Positions 1-9,778 of a stretch of DNA of 41,378 nt are shown here, one piece after another; positions within the stretch are counted from its first letter, which is position 1, and every line of letters begins with the position of its first letter. A program made the position numbers and the translations under genes. The stretch spans positions 1-41,378 of the forward strand of contig JAFGJR010000329.1 in the NCBI GenBank assembly GCA_016928975.1, read 5' to 3'. The notes beneath the pieces are model-generated. The model was not told the origin of the DNA, ran no database searches, and saw only the letters and a list, made by a program, of their open reading frames with translations. The stretch comes from Sedimentisphaerales bacterium (lineage in GTDB: Bacteria; Planctomycetota; Phycisphaerae; Sedimentisphaerales; SG8-4).

Positions 1-3000
1 AGGTTGACCTTGGCGCCATCCACCAGGTGCAGCTCTTCGATCGTCCAGGACTCGAGGCCAAACTCGGGTACGATTTCCGTCTGGCACAGGAAGGGGCTGC
101 CCGCGTGACATTGGCCTGGCTCGATCAATCCCGGTCGTCCCCGCAGTTCCAGAAGTCCCCCGCGTGTCCGGCCGATGCCTTCGGCAACGGTGACATGGAT
201 ACGGTTGTCATTTGCTATCAGACCATCAAATACGGCCGGGTCCAAATCCATGTAGCGGTCTCCGTCAGCGTGAATCTCGTTGTGAGAGATCCGGGCCGTC
301 TCCTCGATGAAGAACTGTCCATAGGGGACCCCGGCCTCCGCTGTGATCACGCTATTGGAGACGATGGCGTTGCCTTCGAAGCTCGCTTGTGTGACATCGA
401 CCTGGGCACCGTGAACCTCCGCGTTGCCTCTGACGCGAAGCAATCCGTCGCACTGGATGTGCTTGACCTCAGCCCGGGCCTGTCCCTCGATCACGAGTTC
501 CGTCTTGGGCACGACCTTCAACACTCCGGTCCCGGTCAGGTTGCACTGGACCTGAGAGACGTCACCTCCCGCTTTCGAGACGAGGGCTTGGCTCACGATG
601 GGCCAGCCCAGGACTTCTTGCGACAGGACCGCCTCCTGGCCGATGGACACGGCGCCGGTGCCGGTCAGCAGGGTCCTGTGCAGACGCCACTGGCCGGTAA
701 TGCGCACCTGGCCGGCAATGGTCACATCGGCATTGGCGAGCCGGGTCTCATCGGCGAACAGGCCGTCCTCGATAGTTGCCTCTCCGGTCAGGCCGACCCC
801 GGCCGGGACTATCACCGTGCCGCCGAAACCAGCGTACTCGCGGAACGTACAGCGGATCAAGACCGGATGTACCAGCGCACTCTGTCCGATGGTCGCCCAC
901 CGCTCGCTCCAGAAGGCGCTACCGTCGCAGGCGTCATTCTCCTCGAAGAGACAGTCGATGAATACCGGGCGGGCCCCATTCTTGAGATAAACGCCGCCCC
1001 CCCAAGTGGCCAGGTTGAAGGTAAAGACACAGTTGCGGAATTGTGGACTGCCGCGTTCACAATATACGGCGCCTCCATAGTTGCCCGACAGGTTTCTCTC
1101 AAAGCGGCAGTCTACGAAGGTCGGACTGCCGCCGACAATGTAAGCTCCGCCCCCGGAGCCGTAGTAGCCGGCATGTCCCGCTGCGATCGTCACGCCGTCC
1201 AGCACGGCGGTGGCGTCCGACCCGATATCGGTGATGACGTGAAAGCTGTTGTGCGAGGGATCGCCGAGATCGAACACATCCACGTAATCCCATTCTCGTG
1301 TGAAGTTGGGGTCGTCCCCCTCCAGATCACCACTTAGAATGGTCTGGAAGCGCCGGATGTCTCTGGCATCCGGATCGGCCGCAGCGATGCCGGCGTAGCC
1401 GCCCTTGATGGCGACCCCGTTGATCAATTCAAAGCTCACCTCATTTTGCCCCGCCCCGGCAGGCCGGTATGTGCCTTGGGCCACCCGGATTTCGTTGACG
1501 TCCGGAAGAGCCCGCGCGGTTTGCAGGGCCTGTTGCAGATCGGTAAACGCGTCGGTCCAACTGGTCCCCGTACCGGCGCCCTGGGCGCGCGCGTCGACAT
1601 ACAGAACGGAAAGCACATCATCATCCTGCTCTGTTGCAACCACGTACGTGGCGCCCACGCCTGGCGCATGGATCGAGATCAGGACCTCACCATCCAGCAC
1701 GTCCTCGTCTTGAGCGGCGGCCAGGACAACTACCTGGGGCGTGGCGTAGTTTCCGGAGTCGAAGCACAGGGTCGTCTCCGAGCCCGTGGTGATGTCGGGG
1801 TCGCCCGATGCTACCGTCACCGTGACCTGCACGGGCCTGCCTGGATCCTCCAGGAGAGCCACGCCAAACGTTCCGGTCTCTCCCTCCACAACGACCACCG
1901 GCCCTATGTCCAGGAACACCCTGGGATCGGTACTCTCGAAGGCGCCCATGTCCACGCACGCCCCCACGATCCGGTCTCCACCTGCCAGGTCCTGGGCCAA
2001 CATCTGCGGCAGCGCCCCGCTATCCCCGGCATCCACACAGGGAGAGCCCGGCAGCAGGCGCAGGTCGTCATCCTCCGTCCCCGGAAGATCATCCGCTCCG
2101 GCCGCATCGGCGAAGATGGGGTTGAGTCCGCGATTGCCTCCTTCGTCATCGGAGTCGCTCCAACCCTGGACACAGCAGTATCGGACGGTGAAGCGATCGC
2201 CCTCAAGTTGCGAGGCCAAGGTCTGGCCTCGCATGTCGGCATTTCGCCAGAGAATGCAGTTGACCAGCTCAACCTTCGCGTTGCGGTCACTGCCGAGGCC
2301 GCCTGAGTACGCGGCGGTGTTACCCACGACCGTGCAGTTGACCAGTTCGGGCGCCGTGCTCATGATCCCTCGTCGTGCGTACAGGGCGCCGCCGTGCTGT
2401 TCAGCGCGATTGCCGCTGAAGAGACAGTTGTAGAGGGTATGGGTAGTATCCGTGCCCATCATCCCACCGCCGTCGCGTCCAGCGGTGTTGCCGAGGAAGG
2501 CGCAGTTCGTCAAGGTCGGGTAGGTGCGCTCCCAATCGTTGTCACAGCAGATCCCTCCGCCGTCCTGACCAGCCTGGTTCTGCACAAACACACACTGCAC
2601 CAGGGTGGGATGCACTTCATAATCCGTTTCCGACCAGTTGCAGATCGCGCCGCCGTCCAAGCCTGCATAGTTGCCTGCGAATCTGCAATTTGTCAGCGTG
2701 GGATGGTAGTCACCATCCCGATAGGCCCGGCAGAACAGGCCCCCTCCCTGTGTCCGGGCCGCGTTTTCCACGAACAGGCAGTTCACCAGGGCAGGATAGC
2801 AGTCATCGAGGTTGGACCGGTTCTTCGTGATCCCACCCATGCCGGCGCCGTATATCGCCGTGTTGTGTGCGAAGATGCAGTTCGCAATGACCGTATTGCC
2901 ATTGAGGTCGTACAGCCCTCCGCCCTCTTCGCCTCCATCGGCATTGCCCCCGCAAATCACGAATCCGTCCAGCACGGTCGACGAATCCGTTCCCACGCCG

Positions 3001-5855
3001 AGGACCACATGCGTGCTGTTGTCCTGACGTGAGGGATCACCGAGCAGGGCTTGGGCGTTGAGAAAGGCAGCGTCGTTCCCCGCCAGATCACCCGTGAGCA
3101 CCGTGCGGAAGCGGTGAATATCCCTGTCATTCGGGTCTTCCCCACCCGACCCCGCGTACCCGCCCCGGATACGGACCGAGCATGTGAGATGGAAGGCGGC
3201 GCCACGATCAAGCGCTTCACATCCCAGGCCTTCATCAGGATAGTAGGCACCCTGAGCCACCCGAATCTCATCGCCTGCTCGTGCGGCGGCGAGGGCGTCC
3301 TGCAAATACAGGTAGGCGTCGGTCCAGGAGGTGCCGTCATTCCGCCCGGGCGCAGACTTGTCCACGTAGACCACCTTGCCCGAGGGCACCGCGTTGCTGT
3401 CCGGCATCTCATAGGGCTCGGAGATTGGCAGCCGGTAGGAGCTCCAGATGTCTCGCAGGTCAGGCGCGCGGGCCAAGTCCGGGTATCCCCTCGAAGACCT
3501 CTCGTATTCGGGCAGATTCAGGCGTCCGTCGCCGTCGAAATCCTCGTGAGGCTTCAGGTCCGTGGGTGAGCCCGTAGCATACCGCTCCCACCAGTCGGGA
3601 AGACCGTCCGCATCCGTGTCGACAAACTCGTCCGCTCCCATGTCGTAGGCTCCCCCTGCCGGGTTCGGACGTACGTCTCCATCGCGATCGGTGGCAGGGC
3701 CGCTGAGACAGGCATCGATACAGGGTGACTGGCGAGTCAGGTGACCGTCGGGGGTGAGTCGGGGGTTCTCTCCGGTATTGCCCGAATCGCTGGGCTCTCC
3801 AGGCCATCCTTGGATACAGCAGTGCTCAATGAGCGGCAGCCCACCGCTGATCTGTGCGGATGCAGGATCGGCGCTGCTACTCTGGTTGGCCCAGAGGATG
3901 CCGTTGGTCACGGTAAGATCACAGGGACCCTGTTCTGCGTCGCTGTATAGGGCGCCCCCGGCATTGGCGGCCTGATTGCCCAGGAACGTGCAGTTTGTCA
4001 AGGTAAGATGGCAGGCGGAGCTCTCGCTATTCGTGCCGCACAGGGCGCCGCCGTTTTCCCGTGCCGTGTTGCCCACGAAGGCGCAGCTCGTCACAACCGG
4101 GCGGCACTCCGCGCGGTAGGACGCGGCTTCCACATACACGGCGCCGCCGTTGTAGTGCGCGTAGTTTCTCACCATGACACAGTTGGCCAAGAGCGGTTCG
4201 CATGTGCGATCACTCAGAACACAGTGCCACACCGCACCACCGAACATGGCCATGTTGTGACGGAAGAGACAGTTGGTGATGGTGGGACTGGCATCGCAGA
4301 TGGTCAGCCCGCCGTAATACCCGCCGCTGATGGCGAATCCGTCGAGCACCGCCGACCTGTCCACATCCACACAGGTGACAACATTGTTGGCGTTCTCCCA
4401 CCGGCACTTCTGATCGGTCATCATCTCGGGGCTGCCGAGGTCCGCGTCCTCGTCGTCGCCCGCCAGATCACCGCTCAAGACGGTGGCATAGGTTCGGACA
4501 TCTCGTTGGTTGGGATCCGAGGCGCCCAGCCCGGCGTAGCCCCCCCGGACAGCGACTCCGTATATCAGGGTGAACACAGCCTCAGTGTCGCCGGACGCGA
4601 GCCCTTGTCCTTGATCGGGCCTGTAGGTCCCCTGAGCCACCCGGATTTCATGTCCGACCTTTGCACAGCCCAGAGCGTCCTGCAGGTGTTTGTACGCGCG
4701 GCTCCAACTGGAGCCGTCGCCGTCTTCCGGTCCGTCGTCGTCAACGTACAGAACTCCACTGTCACCTTCCTCGAGGGTCTCCAGCACTCTGAGGATTTCA
4801 ATCCCGTTGCACGTAGCCAGGTCTTTGACCGACGTAAACCGGAACCCGATTGTGCCCGAGGGGGTGGCCTCGACCTCAAACGCTTCTGCCACGGCTTTGT
4901 ATTTGCCCCCGGCGCGGGACACGATGTCGTAGTCGTCCAACACCAAGTCGTCGTTGACGTACACATCGAACAATCGTTGCCCGGAGCTGTCCCAATCCAA
5001 CTCGGCAAAATGCAGGCGCACGACGTAGAGCCCGCCAGGCGTCAATCCGTCGATCGTACCGCCCCCGTCCCCAAACCGCTCGCTCTGATAGACGATCTGC
5101 GGGGCGGGATAGGCAACGCCTTCCGTGTCGATTGTGGCATTCGTGGCAGACGTCCCAGGCCCTGAGTCGCCCTGGAAGAGTCCCACTGCGTTACCTCCCC
5201 AGTTGACGGCGGCCACGATCGGGCCGAGCCCTCCAGGGGTGCCAGGATCGGCGGCTGTATCGCGCAACTCCAGGGCGCTGCACCGGGCATAGTCTTTGAC
5301 CGAGACCATCTCAATCACCAGGGAACCGGATGGATCTGCCGCCACGCTCAGCGATTCCGCCACAGCCTTATACTTCGCTCCCGCGGCAGCGAAGATGTCG
5401 TAGTTGCGGAGTCTGATCGCGCCGTTAACATGTACATCCAACTGACGCTTGCCCGGACTCTCATGTTCGGTCTCCACGAAGTGCAGGCGTATCACATACG
5501 TGCCGTTCGGTTCTAGCCCGCCGATGTCGCACCGGGTGTAGCCCCAGCGCTCGCTCTGGTAGACTTCTTGCGGCGGCGGATCAGGCACCCCGGTCGTATC
5601 GATCGTCGCGTCGGTGGCGCGGAGACGACGGCCCTCGGGACTGTTGCCCCCAAAGTACTTTGTGGCGGGACCGCCGGAGTTGATGGCCCAGGTCGCGACA
5701 GTCCGGATCAGATCAATGCCGCTGGGCGGACATGCAGACGACGTCCGGGCGCGGTCATTGTCGATAGGGACCGTGCCGGCGCTGCACACCGAGGATAAAC
5801 ACGCACAGAGAAGAAACCCCAGCAGACAATCAGGTATATCGTTTCGCAGTTTCAT
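1..5855 (-). CDS. Giant secreted malectin / beta-helix protein, 3' end outside window
   Basis: One uninterrupted frame runs from an ATG at 5855 (GGAG at 5864-5867, 8 nt upstream) to the left window edge: 1951 codons with no stop seen. A signal peptide covers about residues 1-27. Two malectin-like domains follow (about 50-190 and 212-352), each with the GG..YQSERWG/F and LHF.E features. Three right-handed beta-helix domains (about 368-740, 823-1303, 1417 onward) are built of repeats of the type NC.F..N.A..GGA, each opened by a VDxxA/G..GTSW..A entry motif and a VAQGTY motif. Between helices 1 and 2 lies a calcium-type DTDADGLPDWWE segment (about 742-790); between 2 and 3 a Calx-beta-like segment (about 1308-1388). 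Probably a cell-surface or exported adhesin or carbohydrate-binding protein (inference). It follows the pseudopilin gene by 90 bp. The C-terminal anchor is not visible. Confidence 0.9.
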   Translation of the reverse strand, partial: MKLRNDIPDCLLGFLLCACLSSVCSAGTVPIDNDRARTSSACPPSGIDLIRTVATWAINSGGPATKYFGGNSPEGRRLRATDATIDTTGVPDPPPQEVYQSERWGYTRCDIGGLEPNGTYVIRLHFVETEHESPGKRQLDVHVNGAIRLRNYDIFAAAGAKYKAVAESLSVAADPSGSLVIEMVSVKDYARCSALELRDTAADPGTPGGLGPIVAAVNWGGNAVGLFQGDSGPGTSATNATIDTEGVAYPAPQIVYQSERFGDGGGTIDGLTPGGLYVVRLHFAELDWDSSGQRLFDVYVNDDLVLDDYDIVSRAGGKYKAVAEAFEVEATPSGTIGFRFTSVKDLATCNGIEILRVLETLEEGDSGVLYVDDDGPEDGDGSSWSRAYKHLQDALGCAKVGHEIRVAQGTYRPDQGQGLASGDTEAVFTLIYGVAVRGGYAGLGASDPNQRDVRTYATVLSGDLAGDDEDADLGSPEMMTDQKCRWENANNVVTCVDVDRSAVLDGFAISGGYYGGLTICDASPTITNCLFRHNMAMFGGAVWHCVLSDRTCEPLLANCVMVRNYAHYNGGAVYVEAASYRAECRPVVTSCAFVGNTARENGGALCGTNSESSACHLTLTNCTFLGNQAANAGGALYSDAEQGPCDLTVTNGILWANQSSSADPASAQISGGLPLIEHCCIQGWPGEPSDSGNTGENPRLTPDGHLTRQSPCIDACLSGPATDRDGDVRPNPAGGAYDMGADEFVDTDADGLPDWWERYATGSPTDLKPHEDFDGDGRLNLPEYERSSRGYPDLARAPDLRDIWSSYRLPISEPYEMPDSNAVPSGKVVYVDKSAPGRNDGTSWTDAYLYLQDALAAARAGDEIRVAQGAYYPDEGLGCEALDRGAAFHLTCSVRIRGGYAGSGGEDPNDRDIHRFRTVLTGDLAGNDAAFLNAQALLGDPSRQDNSTHVVLGVGTDSSTVLDGFVICGGNADGGEEGGGLYDLNGNTVIANCIFAHNTAIYGAGMGGITKNRSNLDDCYPALVNCLFVENAARTQGGGLFCRAYRDGDYHPTLTNCRFAGNYAGLDGGAICNWSETDYEVHPTLVQCVFVQNQAGQDGGGICCDNDWERTYPTLTNCAFLGNTAGRDGGGMMGTDTTHTLYNCLFSGNRAEQHGGALYARRGIMSTAPELVNCTVVGNTAAYSGGLGSDRNAKVELVNCILWRNADMRGQTLASQLEGDRFTVRYCCVQGWSDSDDEGGNRGLNPIFADAAGADDLPGTEDDDLRLLPGSPCVDAGDSGALPQMLAQDLAGGDRIVGACVDMGAFESTDPRVFLDIGPVVVVEGETGTFGVALLEDPGRPVQVTVTVASGDPDITTGSETTLCFDSGNYATPQVVVLAAAQDEDVLDGEVLISIHAPGVGATYVVATEQDDDVLSVLYVDARAQGAGTGTSWTDAFTDLQQALQTARALPDVNEIRVAQGTYRPAGAGQNEVSFELINGVAIKGGYAGIAAADPDARDIRRFQTILSGDLEGDDPNFTREWDYVDVFDLGDPSHNSFHVITDIGSDATAVLDGVTIAAGHAGYYGSGGGAYIVGGSPTFVDCRFERNLSGNYGGAVYCERGSPQFRNCVFTFNLATWGGGVYLKNGARPVFIDCLFEENDACDGSAFWSERWATIGQSALVHPVLIRCTFREYAGFGGTVIVPAGVGLTGEATIEDGLFADETRLANADVTIAGQVRITGQWRLHRTLLTGTGAVSIGQEAVLSQEVLGWPIVSQALVSKAGGDVSQVQCNLTGTGVLKVVPKTELVIEGQARAEVKHIQCDGLLRVRGNAEVHGAQVDVTQASFEGNAIVSNSVITAEAGVPYGQFFIEETARISHNEIHADGDRYMDLDPAVFDGLIANDNRIHVTVAEGIGRTRGGLLELRGRPGLIEPGQCHAGSPFLCQTEIVPEFGLESWTIEELHLVDGAKVN

Positions 5856-5945
5856 GCTCGTATCTCCATGCCGGCTCGCGTCTCCCCTCAGGATAGACGG
5901 GGGCGCCATGTGACGCAACTCAGACACGACGCCGTGAGCTTCTTC

Positions 5946-6770
5946 TCAATCTCCACTACTCAACTCGGCGAGTACCTGGCTTTGCGCTTCAAGCGTGAGT
6001 TTGTCCAGCTCCTGGAACGGTTGTATTCGATACGTGAAGTCGGGATCGATATAAACGCCTTTGCATATGCGCACGAACTCGACGTGGCCGTCAAGAAAGG
6101 CCAGGTTGTAGTGCGCTTCCCGGTCGTGCCAGCTCCGGCCCCCTTCGTCGGGCTTGACGGTCAGGTCCCATTGAGCCACCCAGTTGCGGTCGCCCACCAA
6201 GAGCAACTGTTCCGGATTCGACAGCGAGGCAGCGCTCAGATTTTTCAGCCGTTCGTTGATCTGGCGATGGAGATTCACTACCGGCTCGGGAAGGGTGCGC
6301 CAGGTGGGAATCGCATCAGGACCGACCAACAGGAGATTGGTCTGATAGCTGTTGCCGAAATAGCGGTACGCCAGCGATCCGTAGTCGCGATCGCCCTGGT
6401 CCGCGGGGCAGCGAAAGACCTTGGCCTCTGTCTGTGTGGCCCCCTTGGTCGGCAGGCCAAGATGGTGGTTGAGTGGGCGGCTGATGGCGCCGCTGCCTGT
6501 CCCCGTCCATCCCCCGAAGTCGTAGTCCGCGTTCAGCCCCTGATACAACCGGTGATCGTTGTCAACGAGGTACGCGTTCCACGCGAGGGCGATCTGCCTG
6601 AGATTGGTTTGGCAGGCGGCACGGTGGGCCGACCTCCGAGCTACATGGAGGGCCGGCAGCATGACCGCCAACAACAAGGAAATGGCGGCAATGACTATCA
6701 GAAGCTCAATCAGCGTGAAGGCCGAACCGATTGAGCGAGAGCCGGTCATCCTGGAGCACACGCGCTTCAT
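5946..6770 (-). CDS. Prepilin-type N-terminal cleavage/methylation protein (pseudopilin, DGH C-terminal motif)
   Basis: 274 residues. The N terminus carries a class III prepilin signal: a short basic leader, then A/FTLIELL with Glu at +5 of the mature form and a roughly 20-residue hydrophobic helix (about 17-37). Ala replaces the usual Gly before the cleavage point. Near the C terminus is an LAFLDGHVEF segment, the DG-H motif found in the large planctomycete families of pseudopilin-like proteins. Such proteins are processed by a prepilin peptidase and associate with type II secretion or type IV pilus-like machinery; the individual roles are mostly unknown. The start ATG overlaps the TGA of the kinase gene by 4 bp (ATGA at 6767-6770), so translation is probably coupled to the kinase. 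The giant surface protein gene follows 90 bp later. Confidence 0.88.
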   Translation of the reverse strand: MKRVCSRMTGSRSIGSAFTLIELLIVIAAISLLLAVMLPALHVARRSAHRAACQTNLRQIALAWNAYLVDNDHRLYQGLNADYDFGGWTGTGSGAISRPLNHHLGLPTKGATQTEAKVFRCPADQGDRDYGSLAYRYFGNSYQTNLLLVGPDAIPTWRTLPEPVVNLHRQINERLKNLSAASLSNPEQLLLVGDRNWVAQWDLTVKPDEGGRSWHDREAHYNLAFLDGHVEFVRICKGVYIDPDFTYRIQPFQELDKLTLEAQSQVLAELSSGD

Positions 6771-8296
6771 GGACCATGTCCTCCGCCCGGCACGGAAGCA
6801 TCTATGTCGTCACCTTGCCCGGCTATCTCATATAATCGGTTCCTGACCCATGCCACGAACCACGGGTCCTCTCCCGCCGACTCTGCGTTGGAGAGACAGG
6901 TTCGATATGCCTCGGCGGCTTCGGAATTCCTGCCGTCCTTCAGGCAATGCTCCGCGATCACGAACTCCGCAAAGTGAAGTCCGCTCGGTCGCAGCTTTTG
7001 CCTGAATGTTTCGACCTTCTCGTTCAACGGCCTTTCATCCTGCAGAAAACGCACGGCTTGTGCCTCTCGGGTCCCATCGGGGAACGACTGGGCCAGCAGC
7101 GAGGCTCGCTGGAGCCGGTTGCTGCGCCAATCGTTCAGGAATTCGATGAGTACCTTCAGCTCGGCACCACGCACGAAGCTCTCAATCTGGCTGTCGCGCA
7201 GCTCTCTTTCTTCGATGAGTTCCCTGTTCTTGCGACCCAGCTCCATGGTTAGCTGCGCAGAGACCGCCAGGAAACCCATGACAATCACAAGCAATAGACC
7301 CACGACCGCGCTGGCATAGCGATGCTTGGCGATGATCTTGCGCAGCACATAGAGCGAGCTGTCAGATCGTGCCAGGATCGGCATTCCCGCCAATCGACGG
7401 TCAATGTCGCCTTTCATCTCCGCCACGGACTGGTAGCGACGGTCGGGCTCCTTGGCCAGCGCCTTCAGGACCATCGACTCGATATCCCGGTCCAGATGCC
7501 GGATGAGCTTGGACGGCCGCACCGGGTCATTGTGCCGGATGTTCTGCAGCGTCTGAAGGACAGACGTGCTCACGTCGTAGGGGAAACTGCCTGTGACCAG
7601 GCGATAGAACACAACTCCGAGCGAGTAGACATCCGTCCGCGCATCCAGCTCCTCATGGAGCCCCGCCGCCTGCTCGGGCGACATGTACGCCGGCGTGCCT
7701 GTGACCTCTCCTTCGACGGACATTGTTCTGGCCGGATCCTCCTTGGCAACAGCCATTGCCAGGCCGAAGTCCACGATGTGCGGCTGGCCGTCTTTCGTCA
7801 CGAGGATGTTGGAAGGCTTCAGATCCCGGTGGATGACCCCGTTGCGGTGGGCGTGCTGGACGCCGTCGCAGATGGCTTGCATCAACGGCAGAACCTGCCA
7901 GGGGGAAAGTCCATTCTGCCGGCCGTAGACATCCAGCCAAACGCCGTCGATCAACTCCATGGCATAGTAGTAGAGGCCCTGGTGGATGCCGCTGTCGTAG
8001 ATCCGGGCGATATTGGGATGGTTCAGACGAGCCGCCAACTCCACTTCTCGCTCGAAACGTCTCAGAGCCGTCCGGGATCTCAGCAGATCGACTCGTGGCA
8101 CCTTCAGCGCCACCTCACGACGCGTGCCGACCTGGCGAGCTCGCCAAACTCGTCCCTGTCCGGCCGCCGCGAGTTCATTCAGGATCTCGTATCCCTTGAT
8201 TTGCGGGGGAGGGACCGGGACGCTCGTCGTCTGCTCCGGCGTCAGAGCGCTGGCCGTAGGCAGGTCACTCGGATGGGCTCCGTGCTCGCTCGTCAT
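6767..8296 (-). CDS. Membrane-anchored serine/threonine protein kinase
   Basis: 509 residues, start ATG with GAGG 5 nt upstream. A Hanks-type kinase domain covers about 34-305: a shortened glycine loop (AGQGRV, 45-50), catalytic Lys65 in ALKV, HRDLKPSN (156-163), DFG (176-178), a GTPAYMSPEQ activation-segment end and a DVYSLGV helix. One transmembrane helix lies at about 328-348, followed by a charged helical stretch and a TPR-like C-terminal region (about 370-500), presumably outside the membrane. All catalytic residues are present, so it should be active. It overlaps the upstream unknown gene by 32 bp and the downstream pseudopilin by 4 bp. In planctomycetes such kinases often sit beside ECF sigma factors, as here; the likely job is signal transduction to the sigma factor or to the exported proteins (inference). 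Confidence 0.93.
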   Translation of the reverse strand: MTSEHGAHPSDLPTASALTPEQTTSVPVPPPQIKGYEILNELAAAGQGRVWRARQVGTRREVALKVPRVDLLRSRTALRRFEREVELAARLNHPNIARIYDSGIHQGLYYYAMELIDGVWLDVYGRQNGLSPWQVLPLMQAICDGVQHAHRNGVIHRDLKPSNILVTKDGQPHIVDFGLAMAVAKEDPARTMSVEGEVTGTPAYMSPEQAAGLHEELDARTDVYSLGVVFYRLVTGSFPYDVSTSVLQTLQNIRHNDPVRPSKLIRHLDRDIESMVLKALAKEPDRRYQSVAEMKGDIDRRLAGMPILARSDSSLYVLRKIIAKHRYASAVVGLLLVIVMGFLAVSAQLTMELGRKNRELIEERELRDSQIESFVRGAELKVLIEFLNDWRSNRLQRASLLAQSFPDGTREAQAVRFLQDERPLNEKVETFRQKLRPSGLHFAEFVIAEHCLKDGRNSEAAEAYRTCLSNAESAGEDPWFVAWVRNRLYEIAGQGDDIDASVPGGGHGP

Positions 8297-8813
8297 CAGC
8301 GCCTCGTTTGTCGTGACAAATCCTCTGGGCTCGCGAAAACAATCCCGCCAGCTCAGGTCCTACCCACTCCTTTGCGGCGAAGGCAGCGAAGGACCGATCC
8401 AGCGCCTCATAGGAATACCCTGTGATCCTCCTGTCGTGGTGCACCAATGCGCTGGCCACTGCCGCATAGTAGGTGGTGGTGGCCAGCCCCGCCTCCACCT
8501 TCGACTCCAGGCCGAAAGACAGTCTCTTGCTGCAATCCTTGATCGCGTAAAGCAGGCCAATGTCTGACCGGGGATTCAAGAGCACGTCAATGAGGGAGCT
8601 GCCGGCAAGGGACCGAACGTCACACCCGAGCCGCCCCATCATCATGGTCAGGGCATCGAACAGGAGTGAGTCGCTCGGCAAGGCATAGGTCAACCGACTG
8701 TGCAGAAGTTGGATCATGCTCTTGTCCTGGGCAGCGTCGGAATCGTCAAGGCCCACAGAAAACAACCCGGCCAATTGATCAGGTCTCAGTCCATGAGTGG
8801 AACTGTCTTCCAT
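8265..8813 (-). CDS. Unknown protein between sigma factor and kinase
   Basis: 182 residues from the ATG at 8813, which has GGAGG about 5 nt upstream; a GTG six bases earlier is too close to that site. Its end overlaps the kinase start by 32 bp. I recognise no domain. It is soluble, with no signal peptide or membrane helix, an acidic N terminus and an Ala-rich helical middle with paired Tyr (TTTYYAAVASAL) and His residues (VHHDRR). The tail is charged. Its place between an ECF sigma factor and a receptor kinase suggests an adaptor or anti-sigma-like function, but no sequence motif shows this. Confidence 0.75.
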   Translation of the reverse strand: MEDSSTHGLRPDQLAGLFSVGLDDSDAAQDKSMIQLLHSRLTYALPSDSLLFDALTMMMGRLGCDVRSLAGSSLIDVLLNPRSDIGLLYAIKDCSKRLSFGLESKVEAGLATTTYYAAVASALVHHDRRITGYSYEALDRSFAAFAAKEWVGPELAGLFSRAQRICHDKRGADDERARSPSE

Positions 8814-8894
8814 TGGCACCTCCAGCCTACGAGATATCAGCGCGAGGCGTCACGGCAGATCGCACCGCGGCGCCGCCGACAGTACGTACGCGGA

Positions 8895-9662
8895 TTATTT
8901 GCGACATTGCCGGCGCTCGGCAAGGAATCGCTGCAAGTCACGCATTTCCTCGTCGACATCTGCATCGCAGGCCACCGACTCGCGCAGATGCCTCTTCAAT
9001 GCCGACTGAAAGCGTCTCTTGACCGCAAAGATCATATTCGAGGCTTTCGTTGCCTCGTCGACGTCGTGGGCGGCACACAATTCGGCTAACGACGGAGAAG
9101 CCCGATCCTCCAGGATCGGCCGTACTACCCGCTCGTGGAACAGAGCCCAGTGGACCGCCATGTCGTCACGCAGGCACTCGGCCTTCACCTCCCTCAGCAT
9201 CCTGCCGAGCAACTCGCAGACCCACACGCAGTTGAATGCCTCGTCGCTGGTCAGACGGCTGTCCATCACGGGAAGCTCACCAAAGCTGCTTTCGTCCAGG
9301 GAGACGAGGTTCTCCTTCGGGATTCGTTTACGGGCCGTTTCTCTGCGATGCACACTGACCAAATAGCGGTCAAGAGCCCGCAGAAGAAGGGTCCGGAAAC
9401 GGCCTTTCGTCTTGTCGGCCCGTTGAATCAGCTCCCTGCCCAGCACCACCTCCTGGAAGAAATCCTGCGTAAGGTCCTTGGCCTCTTCGTTGGGATATCC
9501 GCGATGCCGCAGGTAGCTGTAGACGGGTTTCCAATAGGTCTTGAGCAACTCGCCGATCAACATCTGAGCGTGGGGAGACTGACCTGAATGAACCTGTTCA
9601 ATGGCGGTCCAGTGCGTGGTCTGGAAGCTTCGCTGGCCTCCTCCGATACTTGTGTATTCCAT
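8895..9662 (-). CDS. ECF-type RNA polymerase sigma factor (planctomycete kinase-associated type)
   Basis: 255 residues from the ATG at 9662. An in-frame TTG at 9674 has a GGAG site 7 nt upstream and could be the true start, adding four residues. Sigma region 2 is at about 35-105: the TTHW entry, RHRGYPNEEAKDLTQDFF and a GRFRTLLLRALDRYL helix. Region 4 is at about 185-240 and is divergent (SLAELCAAHDVDEATKASNMIFAVKRRFQ), as in ECF sigma factors that accompany Ser/Thr kinases. It directs RNA polymerase to a special promoter set, probably including its own operon. The kinase and unknown gene follow on the same strand, and no classical anti-sigma gene is visible. A TTGCAG-17-TAGAAT promoter lies about 110 nt upstream. 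Confidence 0.88.
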   Translation of the reverse strand: MEYTSIGGGQRSFQTTHWTAIEQVHSGQSPHAQMLIGELLKTYWKPVYSYLRHRGYPNEEAKDLTQDFFQEVVLGRELIQRADKTKGRFRTLLLRALDRYLVSVHRRETARKRIPKENLVSLDESSFGELPVMDSRLTSDEAFNCVWVCELLGRMLREVKAECLRDDMAVHWALFHERVVRPILEDRASPSLAELCAAHDVDEATKASNMIFAVKRRFQSALKRHLRESVACDADVDEEMRDLQRFLAERRQCRK

Positions 9663-9719
9663 TCCGTGCGTCAATGGTCATCTCCGGCACGGCACCGCGA
9701 GCCTGCTATCAGCGGTTGG

Positions 9720-9742
9720 CTGCTCTACGCTTCTAAGAGCAG
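9720..9742 (-). promoter_or_regulatory. Hairpin in the leader of the sigma factor operon
   Basis: CTGCTCT (9720-9726) and AGAGCAG (9736-9742) form a perfect 7-bp stem with a 9-nt loop. It lies between the predicted transcription start (about 9772) and the sigma gene start, with no U tract. It may affect mRNA stability or be chance. Confidence 0.3.
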
Positions 9743-9778
9743 TTCGCCGTGGGTTCTGTTGGCGAGTTCTACCCCTGT

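Noticed and set aside
27..5165. Long plus-strand frames (27-1337, 1446-2306, 4008-5165)
   Set aside because: They lie antisense to the giant minus-strand gene, which has a signal peptide, domains and repeats throughout. The plus frames read as low-complexity, motif-free shadows.
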